Shown here piece by piece: positions 49,379 through 58,300 of a DNA stretch of 64,000 bases. The stretch covers positions 1 through 64,000 of the forward strand of contig CAYFMI010000006.1 of assembly GCA_964344175.1 (NCBI GenBank). The letters run 5' to 3'. The notes beneath the pieces are model-generated. The model was given only the letters and a program-made list of their open reading frames with translations. It was not told the origin of the DNA and made no database searches. Position numbers and translations under genes: made by a program. Origin of the DNA: NIOZ-UU35 sp964344175 (lineage in GTDB: Bacteria > Chloroflexota > Anaerolineae > Anaerolineales > UBA11858). Position 1 is the stretch's first letter; the number at the start of each line of letters is the position of its first letter.

Positions 49379-51034
49379 TTATTTTGGATCTTCTTTCACC
49401 AGAGATGTCCACAGTACGTGGTAGTAATCTGACTTGAAACCTTCAATGACCTCAATCGGTTTGCCATTCCACACGCCACCATCGCGGCTCCCTGCAACAC
49501 TGTCGTATACCAGCCAAAGGTAGCCGTCACTAAAACTCAGGCAGACACTATTTGCTGGCCTTTGCGAGCAATCGCCAGAATAAGCCGGTTGTTCAATATA
49601 CTCCGATGTCGCAGCAGATAGCGTAGCTGTTGGCGGTACAACCGGTTGAAACGGCGTTTGGCTGGTGGAGGCTTCCAATCTCAACTTCAGGGTTGGATCA
49701 CCTAATGTCACAGAGGTTGCAAAGTGCAACTCTCGCTCTTCAGACCAGGGCAAAATCAATGGCACATTAACATGCGAAAGCACCGCATCGCCAAAGCTAT
49801 GTCCCTGAGTCATGGCAGCGGCAACATTATGCCCAAAGAATCCGTTTTGGTTAGTGCCCATACCGCCCGAATTATTTGTCGTACCTTTGGCAACCAACAC
49901 CATGCTGGTGGGGCTGTAGAGTACCGTAGAGAGGAAGTTCACATCGAAATCCAGATTTCCGACCGCGCAGCCATTGCTCCAGAAGAACACTGTTCTGACA
50001 GGATGATTCTCCACCCAATCGATGTCGATCTGCCCATGCGCCCCCCACCAACCATGCGCGCTTAACACTGAAAAATCGGCCACCCCTGCCGACATATCTT
50101 GGTACCCCTGGGAAGTGGACAAACTGGTGGCAGCGCTATCAAAATAGAAAGATGCATTAGGTGCAGTGCTAAACGGTTTCCAGGAATAATCTCCATCGGT
50201 CAGCCATCCCACTATCTGGTCATGCTCTGCCATTGTTTCCGCCGTGAAATGCTCACTCACTTCGAGAAAAGCGCGTGGTATTGAGTAATCCCCGACACGG
50301 TAGGCATGATTTTTGACCAAATACTGCTCAATAGCCTGAACCGTCGCGTCAAAATCGCCTCGATAAACCGGCAACACGCCTATCCATATTTCCCAATCGA
50401 CTTCGCCTTCGTGAACATTGTAGGAGTACTCAAACCCGCCCGGAGATACGTAATCAGCCGTCGTCTCGAAGATGCCGTCCAGATCGCTGTAGTATTGAAA
50501 ACTGACCACTTCTTCAGGTTCGGGGGGCGCATCTGCCCCTGATGTCGTCATAAAGGTTTGATGGGCGTAAGGCAAATCGCCAATCAAGATAGCGCCAGCC
50601 AATTGTCCACCCGTTGCGCTATAAAGATCAGCCAAATAAGCACGCACAGCTGGGGGCGTTTGAAAATCTGAAAGATACTCGATGACAGAAATGCCCTCCG
50701 CGCACAAATCGGCTTTGAATTGATCCAACCCCGAACGGACGCGCTCGGCAAGCGCCGGCTCAATCAACAACACTACCTTGCTATCCGATGTATCGCACAT
50801 CGTTACATCGGTTTGCTGCGAGATTGGAGCCGCATTGTCCGCCGAGGGCGTTGGTGTGGGTGGATATTCTTCTGTCGCAGGAATGATCACTGAAGGCCCG
50901 TCCAATATTTCATCATCCGGCAAAACCTGCTCTTCTACTTCAGGCGGTGAATGTGAAACTCTCACCGGAAAATTACACGCCAAGCCTGGCAACACCATCA
51001 TTATCAAAAAAAGAAACACTAAATGATTGCGCAT
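49379..51034 (-). CDS. C25-peptidase-like exported lipoprotein
   Basis: A 551-aa lipoprotein with lipobox PGLAC (Cys20), a Pro/Thr-rich linker (about 55-75) and a domain resembling gingipain-type C25 cysteine peptidases. A His-Cys dyad is suggested by LSAHGWWG and FFWSNGCAVGNLD; both are in the order and spacing seen in that clan. The C-terminal part has a further Thr/Pro-rich linker and an unrecognised region. The ATG at 51034 is used; an upstream extension of 43 codons falls in a repeat. Peptidase activity is not proven by the motifs alone. Confidence 0.65.
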   Translation of the reverse strand: MRNHLVFLFLIMMVLPGLACNFPVRVSHSPPEVEEQVLPDDEILDGPSVIIPATEEYPPTPTPSADNAAPISQQTDVTMCDTSDSKVVLLIEPALAERVRSGLDQFKADLCAEGISVIEYLSDFQTPPAVRAYLADLYSATGGQLAGAILIGDLPYAHQTFMTTSGADAPPEPEEVVSFQYYSDLDGIFETTADYVSPGGFEYSYNVHEGEVDWEIWIGVLPVYRGDFDATVQAIEQYLVKNHAYRVGDYSIPRAFLEVSEHFTAETMAEHDQIVGWLTDGDYSWKPFSTAPNASFYFDSAATSLSTSQGYQDMSAGVADFSVLSAHGWWGAHGQIDIDWVENHPVRTVFFWSNGCAVGNLDFDVNFLSTVLYSPTSMVLVAKGTTNNSGGMGTNQNGFFGHNVAAAMTQGHSFGDAVLSHVNVPLILPWSEERELHFATSVTLGDPTLKLRLEASTSQTPFQPVVPPTATLSAATSEYIEQPAYSGDCSQRPANSVCLSFSDGYLWLVYDSVAGSRDGGVWNGKPIEVIEGFKSDYYHVLWTSLVKEDPK

Positions 51035-51066
51035 TGGACAGCACCCTTCCTCAAATCTATACAAGT

Positions 51067-51134
51067 AGGAGTTACCTCCTTGCGCAGGAAAACCCCTATT
51101 CTCGGAATATCTTTCATCGAACTGTGTAAGTCCT
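51067..51134. repeat. MITE-like palindromic repeat, copy 9
   Basis: AGGAGTTACCTCCTTGCGCAGG at one end, AACTGTGTAAGTCCT at the other. It lies upstream of the peptidase-like gene. Confidence 0.75.
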
Positions 51135-51307
51135 AAAAAGATTATACCAACACGCCCCGGCAATTTTGAGGCGCAAAGGGATTTTCGGTTCCGAGAAAAT
51201 CTAAAGTATCATTTAGATGATCTGGGGTACAATTAAAAGCAATTGTGGAAAAAACACACAAGGCGGCTTCACCGCAAAAATAATCTCAACCAATCGAGGA
51301 TATTCTG

Positions 51308-52339
51308 ATGAATAGAAAGAAAATCATCATCATGATAAGCATTGCCATTTTGGTGCTATTGACAGGGTGCGAACAGAATGGTGACCAACAAGAAACCTTA
51401 TCTGCTGAGAAAATACTCACCGCAGTTGCAGAAACGGTATCGGCCAATCTCTCGCTAACACCTCCCGCCACAGCCACCTTTACGGCAACAGCCACGGCAA
51501 CAGCGACAATGACCGAAACGCCCACTGCTACGGCAACCGCCACCAGCAGCCCTACGCAAGGCTCAGCCGCCAACCCCGGCGGCGGGGCAAATACCTGCGA
51601 CAACGCGGTTTTTGTCAGCGACGTTACGATTCCAGATGGCACTGCCATCGCCCCCGGTGCAACTTTCACCAAAACCTGGCGCATCAAAAACAATGGCTCT
51701 TGCACGTGGAATGCCAGTTATGCGGTGTCGTTCTTGAGCGGCACGCAGATGGGTGGCACCAGCCCGCAATTACTGACTGCCGAAGTCCTACCTGGATCAT
51801 CGGTGGATATTTCGGTAGCTCTGACCGCCCCAGCCACCGCAGGCAGCTACACGGGCTACTGGCAAATACAAAATGCGGCGGGGACTGGCTTTGCTCAATC
51901 GTTCTATGTGCAGATTCAGGTCACCGGAAACACAACCTCTACGGTAACGGCCACACCTACCGTAACCCCAACCGGCCCAACCCCCACCCCCGGGGCGGCA
52001 ACTGGAAAACCCGATCTGAGAATTAGCAGCGTCGCCTTTGACCCTTCTCCCCAAAAAGACGCCAATTTCACCATCAAGATCACCGTTGAAAACGCCGGCG
52101 ATGTAGACGCCGGAGCATCCTTGCTGGAGTGGTGGCCCGACGCTTCACAGAGTACTTCTTACCCGATCAATGTCGGCTCAATACCTGCCAAAAGCAGCAC
52201 AGAAGTGAGCTATTCTTGTGCATGTTACGACTCGGCAGGCACATTCCAATACAAACTTCTAGCGGATGCGGGCAGCGTAATTGATGAAAGTGACGAGACC
52301 AATAACACCAAGCAAAACTCCATAACGGTCACGAAATAA
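51308..52339 (+). CDS. lipoprotein with NBR1-type Ig and CARDB domains
   Basis: A 343-aa exported lipoprotein with lipobox LTGC (Cys21), a Thr/Ala-rich linker (about 55-85), an NBR1-like Ig domain (about 90-205; TFTKTWRIKNNGSCTW, ALTAPATAGSYTGYW), a second Thr/Pro-rich linker (about 210-235) and a CARDB-type domain (about 235-340; FTIKITVENAGDVDAG, DESDETNNT). It is related to the protein at 16648-17640 through the Ig domain. A surface adhesion or scaffolding role is likely, but the ligand is unknown. A terminator follows. Confidence 0.82.
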   Translation: MNRKKIIIMISIAILVLLTGCEQNGDQQETLSAEKILTAVAETVSANLSLTPPATATFTATATATATMTETPTATATATSSPTQGSAANPGGGANTCDNAVFVSDVTIPDGTAIAPGATFTKTWRIKNNGSCTWNASYAVSFLSGTQMGGTSPQLLTAEVLPGSSVDISVALTAPATAGSYTGYWQIQNAAGTGFAQSFYVQIQVTGNTTSTVTATPTVTPTGPTPTPGAATGKPDLRISSVAFDPSPQKDANFTIKITVENAGDVDAGASLLEWWPDASQSTSYPINVGSIPAKSSTEVSYSCACYDSAGTFQYKLLADAGSVIDESDETNNTKQNSITVTK

Positions 52340-52380
52340 CGCATCCCGCGCTCTGCTGACTTCGAATCCCAAAAGTAAGC

Positions 52381-52420
52381 AAAAGACCTTCCAAGTTTTC
52401 AATAGTCTGGGGGGTCTTTT
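52381..52420 (+). terminator. terminator after the NBR1/CARDB gene
   Basis: AAAAGACC (52381-52388) pairs with GGTCTTTT (52413-52420), with further G:C pairs inside. It separates the lipoprotein from the phosphatase-superfamily cluster. Confidence 0.8.
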
Positions 52421-52464
52421 ACGGTAAAATAGTGGCCATCTTGCAATTTCAAGGAGTTTGACAT

Positions 52465-52641
52465 ATGTATATTGATCCCAGCACCGGCGGCATGTTGTTC
52501 CAAATTTTGGCCGTCGCCTTTGCAGCCCTTTCCGGAGTGATCTTATTCTTCTCCGGTAAAATCAAAATGTTCTTCCGTCGCATCGCCCGCAGTGTGCGTG
52601 AGCGCAACGAAACCCCGCAAAACACAAACGAAGAGAATTAA
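52465..52641 (+). CDS. small membrane protein of the MYIDPSTG type
   Basis: A 58-aa protein, MYIDPSTGGMLFQ followed by one membrane helix (about residues 13-31) and a basic cytoplasmic tail (RRIARSVRERNE). An AAGGAG site at ideal spacing precedes the ATG. Small proteins of this start (MY-D-P-TG) recur next to alkaline-phosphatase-superfamily phosphodiesterases in other genomes, to the extent I can recall; that pairing is repeated here (45-base gap). The tail could dock the phosphodiesterase at the membrane. Confidence 0.7.
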   Translation: MYIDPSTGGMLFQILAVAFAALSGVILFFSGKIKMFFRRIARSVRERNETPQNTNEEN

Positions 52642-52686
52642 AAGAAGTACAGAGAAAACCCTGTACTTCCGTGGCAATATCACCTT

Positions 52687-54516
52687 ATGAATACCATCAT
52701 TCTCGGCCTGGATGCCTTTGACCCTCACATATTCGAAACCCTCAGCGCACAGGGGAAACTGCCTCATTTAACGAAGTTTGCTGAACAACACCACTATTCG
52801 AAATTCTCTGTCTCAGCGCCGCCACAAAGCGAAGTCTCCTGGACAAGCATCGCCACCGGGCTAGACCCCGCCGGTCACGGCATGTTCGATTTCGTGCATC
52901 GCAACCCGGCTAATTACAGCATGTTCGTCTCGCTGCTGCCCACCCGCCAAACGCGCCTGGGCACCGAGTTTGCCCGCCCTCACGAAAGCCACACCCTCTT
53001 CGACGAAGCCGCCCAGCAAGGCTACCCGGCAACTTCGCTATGGTGGCCGGCCACCTTCCCCGTGCGTCTCGATTCCCCCATCCAACAAATCCCCGGCCTG
53101 GGCACACCCGACATCTACGGTCGGCTGGGGGTCGGCGTGGGATATTATTATGGGGAAACGCCCCAACATGACGGTGCGAAAATCCCGGTGGAGAATCTCA
53201 AAAAGAACGGAGCAGATACCTTCTCTGGAAATTTAGCGGGGCCGGCACGCAAAAAGGGCGCTTCCGCCCAAAGCGCGAACAGCGCATTCGAACTCCGTTT
53301 TCAAGATGATACCCACGCCCAGCTGACACTCGGCAAGCAGCGCATCGACCTGACCCTCGGCCAGTGGAGTCCCATTCTGGAAGTCAAATTCAAAATGGGG
53401 TTCATGGTCTCGGTCAGCGCCATCACCCGCGCCATTCTGGTACAGGGGCTGCCCGAACCACGCCTCTATTTCTTGCCGCTGCAAATTCACCCTTTGCACC
53501 CGCTGTGGCGCTACGCCGGTCCGCGCGGCTTTGTCAAACAAGCCTGGAGTATCTCTGGCGGCTATCTTTCACTGGGCTGGCCGCAAGACACCACCGCCCT
53601 CGAAGAAAACTGGCTCAATGACGAGCAATTTTTGGCCTTGTGCAGCGATATTTTCGAAACGCGCCAGCGCGTTTTCCGGCATCACCTGACAAACTATCGC
53701 GAAGGCGTACTGGCAGTGGTCTTTGACACTCTCGACCGCGTTCAGCACATGCTCCAACAACAGCGCCCCGACCATATCGAAGAATGGTATCTCCAATTCG
53801 ACCGCCTGGCCGGTGAAGTTATCGAACAGGTCGATCAGATGCCCATCAAACCGCAATTACTGGTCGTCTCCGATCATGGCTTCGCCGAATTCAATACGAA
53901 AGTACACGTCAACCGCTGGCTCGAAGAAAAAGGATACCTCGCTGCCAAGCCCGGCGCGACCGGCTCGCTTGAAAATGTAGACTGGGCAAAAACTCAGGCC
54001 TATGCCGTCGGGCTGAACAGCTTGTACCTCAACCTGAAAGGACGCGAAGGTCAGGGCAGCGTCGCCTCGTCACAAATTGGCGACTTGCTGGAGAAATTGC
54101 AGCACGACCTGTTATCCTGGCAAACCCCCGATGGTAAACATATTTTTAACAGCGCCAGACGCAGCAGTGAACTGCACAGCGGCCCTTACGCCGAACTAGC
54201 CCCCGACCTGATACTGGGCTTTAACCGCGGCTTGCGTGCCTCAGCCGAAACAGGTCTGGGCAAATGGAAATCGTCCAGCCTTGAAGAAAATCGAGACCAC
54301 TGGCGCGCCGACCACTGCATCGATTCTGAACTCGTCCCCGGCGTGCTCTTCTCGAATCAAGATTTCAAAAGTGTCTCACAACCCTCGTACCGCGACTTCC
54401 CTTATATTGCCATTGGCATGACGCCTAAAGCCGGTGCGGCCCCGCCGCGTGCCGACCTCAACACCGAAGAACAAGCCGACCTCGAAGAGCGCCTAAAGGG
54501 GTTGGGGTACTTGTAA
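52687..54516 (+). CDS. alkaline phosphatase superfamily phosphodiesterase (COG3379-like)
   Basis: A 609-aa metal-dependent hydrolase, likely acting on a nucleotide- or phospholipid-type phosphodiester. Metal Asp9 is in IILGLDAFDP; the predicted nucleophile Ser48 lies in PPQSEVSWTSIATG, followed by GLDPAGHGMFDFV. Further motifs are AVVFDTLDRVQHML (metal Asp/His) and VVSDHGFAEF. The C-terminal LEERLKGLGYL is common in these proteins. There is no signal peptide, so it is probably cytoplasmic or peripheral. It is the second gene of the cluster with the small membrane protein. Confidence 0.85.
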   Translation: MNTIILGLDAFDPHIFETLSAQGKLPHLTKFAEQHHYSKFSVSAPPQSEVSWTSIATGLDPAGHGMFDFVHRNPANYSMFVSLLPTRQTRLGTEFARPHESHTLFDEAAQQGYPATSLWWPATFPVRLDSPIQQIPGLGTPDIYGRLGVGVGYYYGETPQHDGAKIPVENLKKNGADTFSGNLAGPARKKGASAQSANSAFELRFQDDTHAQLTLGKQRIDLTLGQWSPILEVKFKMGFMVSVSAITRAILVQGLPEPRLYFLPLQIHPLHPLWRYAGPRGFVKQAWSISGGYLSLGWPQDTTALEENWLNDEQFLALCSDIFETRQRVFRHHLTNYREGVLAVVFDTLDRVQHMLQQQRPDHIEEWYLQFDRLAGEVIEQVDQMPIKPQLLVVSDHGFAEFNTKVHVNRWLEEKGYLAAKPGATGSLENVDWAKTQAYAVGLNSLYLNLKGREGQGSVASSQIGDLLEKLQHDLLSWQTPDGKHIFNSARRSSELHSGPYAELAPDLILGFNRGLRASAETGLGKWKSSSLEENRDHWRADHCIDSELVPGVLFSNQDFKSVSQPSYRDFPYIAIGMTPKAGAAPPRADLNTEEQADLEERLKGLGYL

Positions 54517-54614
54517 ATCTAATTTTGTTTTCGACCACGGCGGCATGATCTGCTATCGAGTTACTGTGAAAGCAATCGAAAACGCCTCCATATCGCCGTG
54601 ATTTTTCTCTTTTT

Positions 54615-55184
54615 ATGAAAATTCTCAAACTCGACAAATCCAACCTGTGGAAACTCTTTTTGATGGCCGCCTTCCCCACCCATGTCTGGACGATTCTATT
54701 GATCTTTCAAGATTATTCCTGGGTCACCGAACGCAACAACAGTTGGGATGCAATAGGCGTAGGCGCATATGGCCTGCTGGCCGCCTTCGCAGAGAGCGTG
54801 TTTGTTTTCGTCATCGCCCTGCTGCTAAGTTTCTTGCTGCCCCGCCAGTGGAGCCAAGCAAAACGCCTGACCATCTTGAGCGGCCTGATCTTTATAGTTG
54901 CCCTGGCCGAAATCTTTAACCAACTCTTCTTCATGCTGGAGTGGGGATTACCTGCCGGGTTATTCACTTTTCTCATTCAACGCGCTCACCCGCTGTGGTA
55001 TATCTATGGCGCGCTGCTGGCTATCATAACCCCGGCACTGATGCTGCTGATCTATTTCAGCGCCGTATCGGAGAAATTCACCAACGCCGCGATCAACATT
55101 GTCGAGCGGCTCTCCTTACTGACTACGCTGTACTTGTTGCTTGACCTGGGTGGCCTGGTAGTCGTCATTATTCGCAATGTGTAA
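54615..55184 (+). CDS. polytopic membrane protein in the phosphatase cluster
   Basis: A 189-aa protein with about five membrane segments; family not recognised. It starts with a short basic stretch (MKILKLDKSNLWK) and the helices hold no obvious catalytic residues. Six bases separate it from the first sulfatase-fold gene, so they should be co-transcribed. It may transport or present the lipid or glycan substrate of the downstream enzymes, but that is only context. Confidence 0.65.
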   Translation: MKILKLDKSNLWKLFLMAAFPTHVWTILLIFQDYSWVTERNNSWDAIGVGAYGLLAAFAESVFVFVIALLLSFLLPRQWSQAKRLTILSGLIFIVALAEIFNQLFFMLEWGLPAGLFTFLIQRAHPLWYIYGALLAIITPALMLLIYFSAVSEKFTNAAINIVERLSLLTTLYLLLDLGGLVVVIIRNV

Positions 55185-55190
55185 AAACCT

Positions 55191-56708
55191 ATGACAGCGC
55201 CCCTCTCGCGCCGTGAATTTCTGAAGCTGGCCGGTCTTCTCTCGCTTAATTACGCAACCCCCCGCTATATACAACCCGACACATTCGAAGCAAGCACAGA
55301 TCGCCAAAACGTCGTCATCGTTGTCTTCGATGCCTGGTCGGCGGCCAATATTTCGCTTTTTGGCTATGGCCGCCGCACAACCCCCCAACTCGAACGCCTG
55401 GCCGAAAAAGCCATTGTCTATCACAAGCACCATGCCGGGGCACACTTCACTACCCCTGGCACGGCATCTCTGCTCACCGGAACCACGCCCTGGACACACC
55501 AAACCTTCAGTTTCAACGGCAGCCTCCCAGCTGCCTTGCTCCAGCACAATATTTTCCGCGCCTTCGATTCCTATCACCGTCTGGCCTATTCCCACAATCC
55601 CCTGGCAAATACACTGCTGCATCAATTAATGCGCGACATTGATGATTTCACCCCCTGGGAAGAACAATACCTCGAAAATGACCCGCTGATCAACTCAGTA
55701 TTCGCGAAAGATTACGATGTGGCCGCCATTGGCTGGAACCGGGCAATGAAACGCCTTGAAGAGGGCTACGCCTATTCTCTTTACCTTTCACAATTCTATG
55801 AGGACTATAAAAAAAAGCGCGTCGAATTGTTGACAGATGCCTATCCGCGAGGGATCCCCAACTATGATGGATTGGCCTTCTTCACCTTAGAGCAAACTGT
55901 CGCATGGGTGGCGGGTCTTTTGCAAGCTGCGCCACAACCCTTTTTGGGCTATTTTCACTTTTTGCCGCCGCACGACCCCTATCATACGCACGTCGATTTT
56001 TACGACACCTTCCGCTCAGATAACTTCCACCCGCCCGAAAAAGATGGCCATATTCTACGCGGCGGACACTCTATCCACAAGATTACCGAACAGCGCCGCT
56101 GGTATGATGAATTTATTCTGCATGTGGATGACCAGTTCGCCAGGCTATACAACCAGCTTGAGGCCAGTGGCGTTCTCGATAACACCTGGGTGATCTTGAC
56201 CTCGGACCACGGCGAGATGTTTGAGCGCGGCATTCTGGCGCATAATCAGCCGGTCTATCACCGTCCTATTATCAACGTGCCGCTGATCGTCTTCCCACCC
56301 GGTCAAAAGCAGCGCGTAGATATTTACGAACAAACCAGCGCTATTGACCTGCTACCAACACTGGCGCACATTGCCGGGCTGGAACACCCTGCATGGGCTA
56401 AGGGACGCGTGTTGCCCCCCTTTGTGAAGCCCCCCCACCCACCGCGCGATCTTTCTACTGTTCATCTTCAAGGGCGCGATCCCGATGGCCGCGCCAGCGT
56501 TGCCAGTGCAATGCTGGTGCGCGGCGACTATAAGCTCATGTGGTATTTTGGTTACGATCAACTTGAAACCGGCGAATTCATAGAACTCTTCGATACCGCC
56601 AATGATCCCGAAGAAACCCACAACCTGCACCCAACCGAAAACGCCCGCGCTACTGAAATGTTGAACGAATTAAATCGCAGCCTGAAAAAATTAAACCCGA
56701 CCTCCTAA
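55191..56708 (+). CDS. Tat-exported sulfatase-fold enzyme, Thr type (copy 1)
   Basis: A 505-aa alkaline-phosphatase-superfamily enzyme with a twin-arginine signal (SRREFLKLAGLLSL, residues 6-19). Metal residues are in IVVFDAWSAANISLFGYGRRTTPQL and ILTSDHGEMFERG; the substrate loop FLPPHDPYHTH is conserved. At the position of the formylglycine Cys (CxPxR) the sequence is Thr87-Thr-Pro-Gly-Thr, followed by ASLLTG. A Thr nucleophile is typical of phosphoethanolamine/phosphoglycerol transferases and phosphatases, not of true sulfatases. It is the first of three tandem copies. Confidence 0.82.
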   Translation: MTAPLSRREFLKLAGLLSLNYATPRYIQPDTFEASTDRQNVVIVVFDAWSAANISLFGYGRRTTPQLERLAEKAIVYHKHHAGAHFTTPGTASLLTGTTPWTHQTFSFNGSLPAALLQHNIFRAFDSYHRLAYSHNPLANTLLHQLMRDIDDFTPWEEQYLENDPLINSVFAKDYDVAAIGWNRAMKRLEEGYAYSLYLSQFYEDYKKKRVELLTDAYPRGIPNYDGLAFFTLEQTVAWVAGLLQAAPQPFLGYFHFLPPHDPYHTHVDFYDTFRSDNFHPPEKDGHILRGGHSIHKITEQRRWYDEFILHVDDQFARLYNQLEASGVLDNTWVILTSDHGEMFERGILAHNQPVYHRPIINVPLIVFPPGQKQRVDIYEQTSAIDLLPTLAHIAGLEHPAWAKGRVLPPFVKPPHPPRDLSTVHLQGRDPDGRASVASAMLVRGDYKLMWYFGYDQLETGEFIELFDTANDPEETHNLHPTENARATEMLNELNRSLKKLNPTS

Positions 56709-56712
56709 TGCT

Positions 56713-56741
56713 AGGGCTTACGCAGTTCGTTGAAAATTTAT
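56713..56741. repeat. MITE-like repeat, copy 10 (half element)
   Basis: AGGGCTTACGCAGTTCGTTG followed by AAAATTTAT; only one end of the family is present, between sulfatase-fold copies 1 and 2. Confidence 0.65.
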
Positions 56742-56757
56742 AAACGCTTAACTAACT

Positions 56758-58287
56758 ATGACATCATCCTTATCACGCCGTGAATTTTTAAAACTTGCCG
56801 GGCTTGTCTCGCTCAACTATGCCGCGCCGCAATACCTGTGGTCAGGGGCCTTGGAAGAAAATACCGACGGCCAAAATGTACTCATCATTGTCTTCGACGC
56901 TTGGTCGGCGTTGAATATCTCGCTGTACGGGTACAACCGCTTCACAACACCGAATCTCGAACGCCTGGCCGAGAAAGCCATTGTCTACCATAACCATTTC
57001 GCCGGAGGGCATTTCACCACGCCGGGCACGGCATCTTTGCTCACCGGAACGACACCCTGGACACACCGCGCTTTCAAACATGGCGAAACCGTAGCCAGCG
57101 AACGGGCACACCACAATATTTTTAATGCCTTCGCAAACCATCACAGCATTTCTTATACCCACAATCCCCTCGCCAACACGCTATTGCAACAATTTATTGA
57201 GGACATTGATAACTACAACCCCTGGCAAAGCCAGTACTTCGAAAGCGACCCTCTCGTTAATTTCTTGTTTAAGGATGACCAGGATGTCGCCCTGATTGGC
57301 TGGCGGCGGGCCATGAAACGCCTGGCAGAAGGGCATTCTTACTCGCTCTATCTCTCGCAGATTTATGAATCGCTCAAAATCAAAAATGTCGCCGAAATTG
57401 CGCCCCAATTCCCGCGCGGCATCCCAAACTACGATGGGCTGGGGTTAAATTTCTTTACCCTCGAACAGGGGCTGGATTGGCTGGCCGGTTTGACCGGCAG
57501 TTTTCCACAGCCCTTCCTGGGGTATTTTCACTTCTTACCGCCGCACGACCCCTATAATACGCGGCTGGAATTTATCGACGCTTTCGCCGACGATGGCTTC
57601 ACCCCGCTTCCCAAGCCGCTTCACCCTCTCGAACAAACGGTTCCCGAAGATCGTATGCAAACGCGCCACCGCTGGTACGATGAGTTCATTCTTTATGTCG
57701 ATGCGGAATTCGCCCGCTTGTATCGCATATTGGAAGAAAGCGGCAGCCTAGAAAACACCTGGCTGGTGCTGACATCGGACCACGGCGAAATGTTCGAGCG
57801 CGGCATCCTGGGGCATATTGCGCCCGTTTTTCACCAACCCATCAGTCATATTCCGCTGATGATTTTCCCACCAGGACAAAGTGAACGCCGAGACGTTTAT
57901 GAACGCTCTGCAGCGATTGATCTTTTACCCACATTGTTGCACATCACCGGACAAGCAATTCCAGAATGGGCTGAGGGGGTCGTACTGCCCCCCTTTGCGG
58001 AGATCCCCCCTCCCCCTGATCGTGAGGTCACCAGTGTTCAAGTCGAAAAGTATCATGACGATGGGAGCGTCGCCAAGGCCACAGCCATGCTCATCCAGGG
58101 CAAGTACAAACTGATGTGGCATTTCGGATATGAACAACTCAATGGAACTGAGTATCTTGAACTCTATGACCTGGCTGTTGATCCACAAGAGCTAGAGAAC
58201 CTTTACCTTTCTCAGCAGGGGACTGCCAGCGAGTTGTTGGAAATTCTCAAACATAAGATCGCTGAACTTGGCACAAAAAATCTGTAG
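56758..58287 (+). CDS. Tat-exported sulfatase-fold enzyme, Thr type (copy 2)
   Basis: A 509-aa paralogue of the preceding gene, with the same twin-arginine start (SRREFLKLAGLVSL) and catalytic segments: IIVFDAWSALNISLYGYNRFTTPNL, HFTTPGTASLLTG (Thr instead of Cys) and LVLTSDHGEMFERGI. FLPPHDPYNTR is the matching substrate loop. It is separated from copy 1 by a half repeat and from copy 3 by 13 bases. Differences from copy 1 cluster in the central region (about residues 130-220), so substrate preference may differ. Confidence 0.82.
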   Translation: MTSSLSRREFLKLAGLVSLNYAAPQYLWSGALEENTDGQNVLIIVFDAWSALNISLYGYNRFTTPNLERLAEKAIVYHNHFAGGHFTTPGTASLLTGTTPWTHRAFKHGETVASERAHHNIFNAFANHHSISYTHNPLANTLLQQFIEDIDNYNPWQSQYFESDPLVNFLFKDDQDVALIGWRRAMKRLAEGHSYSLYLSQIYESLKIKNVAEIAPQFPRGIPNYDGLGLNFFTLEQGLDWLAGLTGSFPQPFLGYFHFLPPHDPYNTRLEFIDAFADDGFTPLPKPLHPLEQTVPEDRMQTRHRWYDEFILYVDAEFARLYRILEESGSLENTWLVLTSDHGEMFERGILGHIAPVFHQPISHIPLMIFPPGQSERRDVYERSAAIDLLPTLLHITGQAIPEWAEGVVLPPFAEIPPPPDREVTSVQVEKYHDDGSVAKATAMLIQGKYKLMWHFGYEQLNGTEYLELYDLAVDPQELENLYLSQQGTASELLEILKHKIAELGTKNL

Positions 58288-58300
58288 GAAATTCTTAAAA

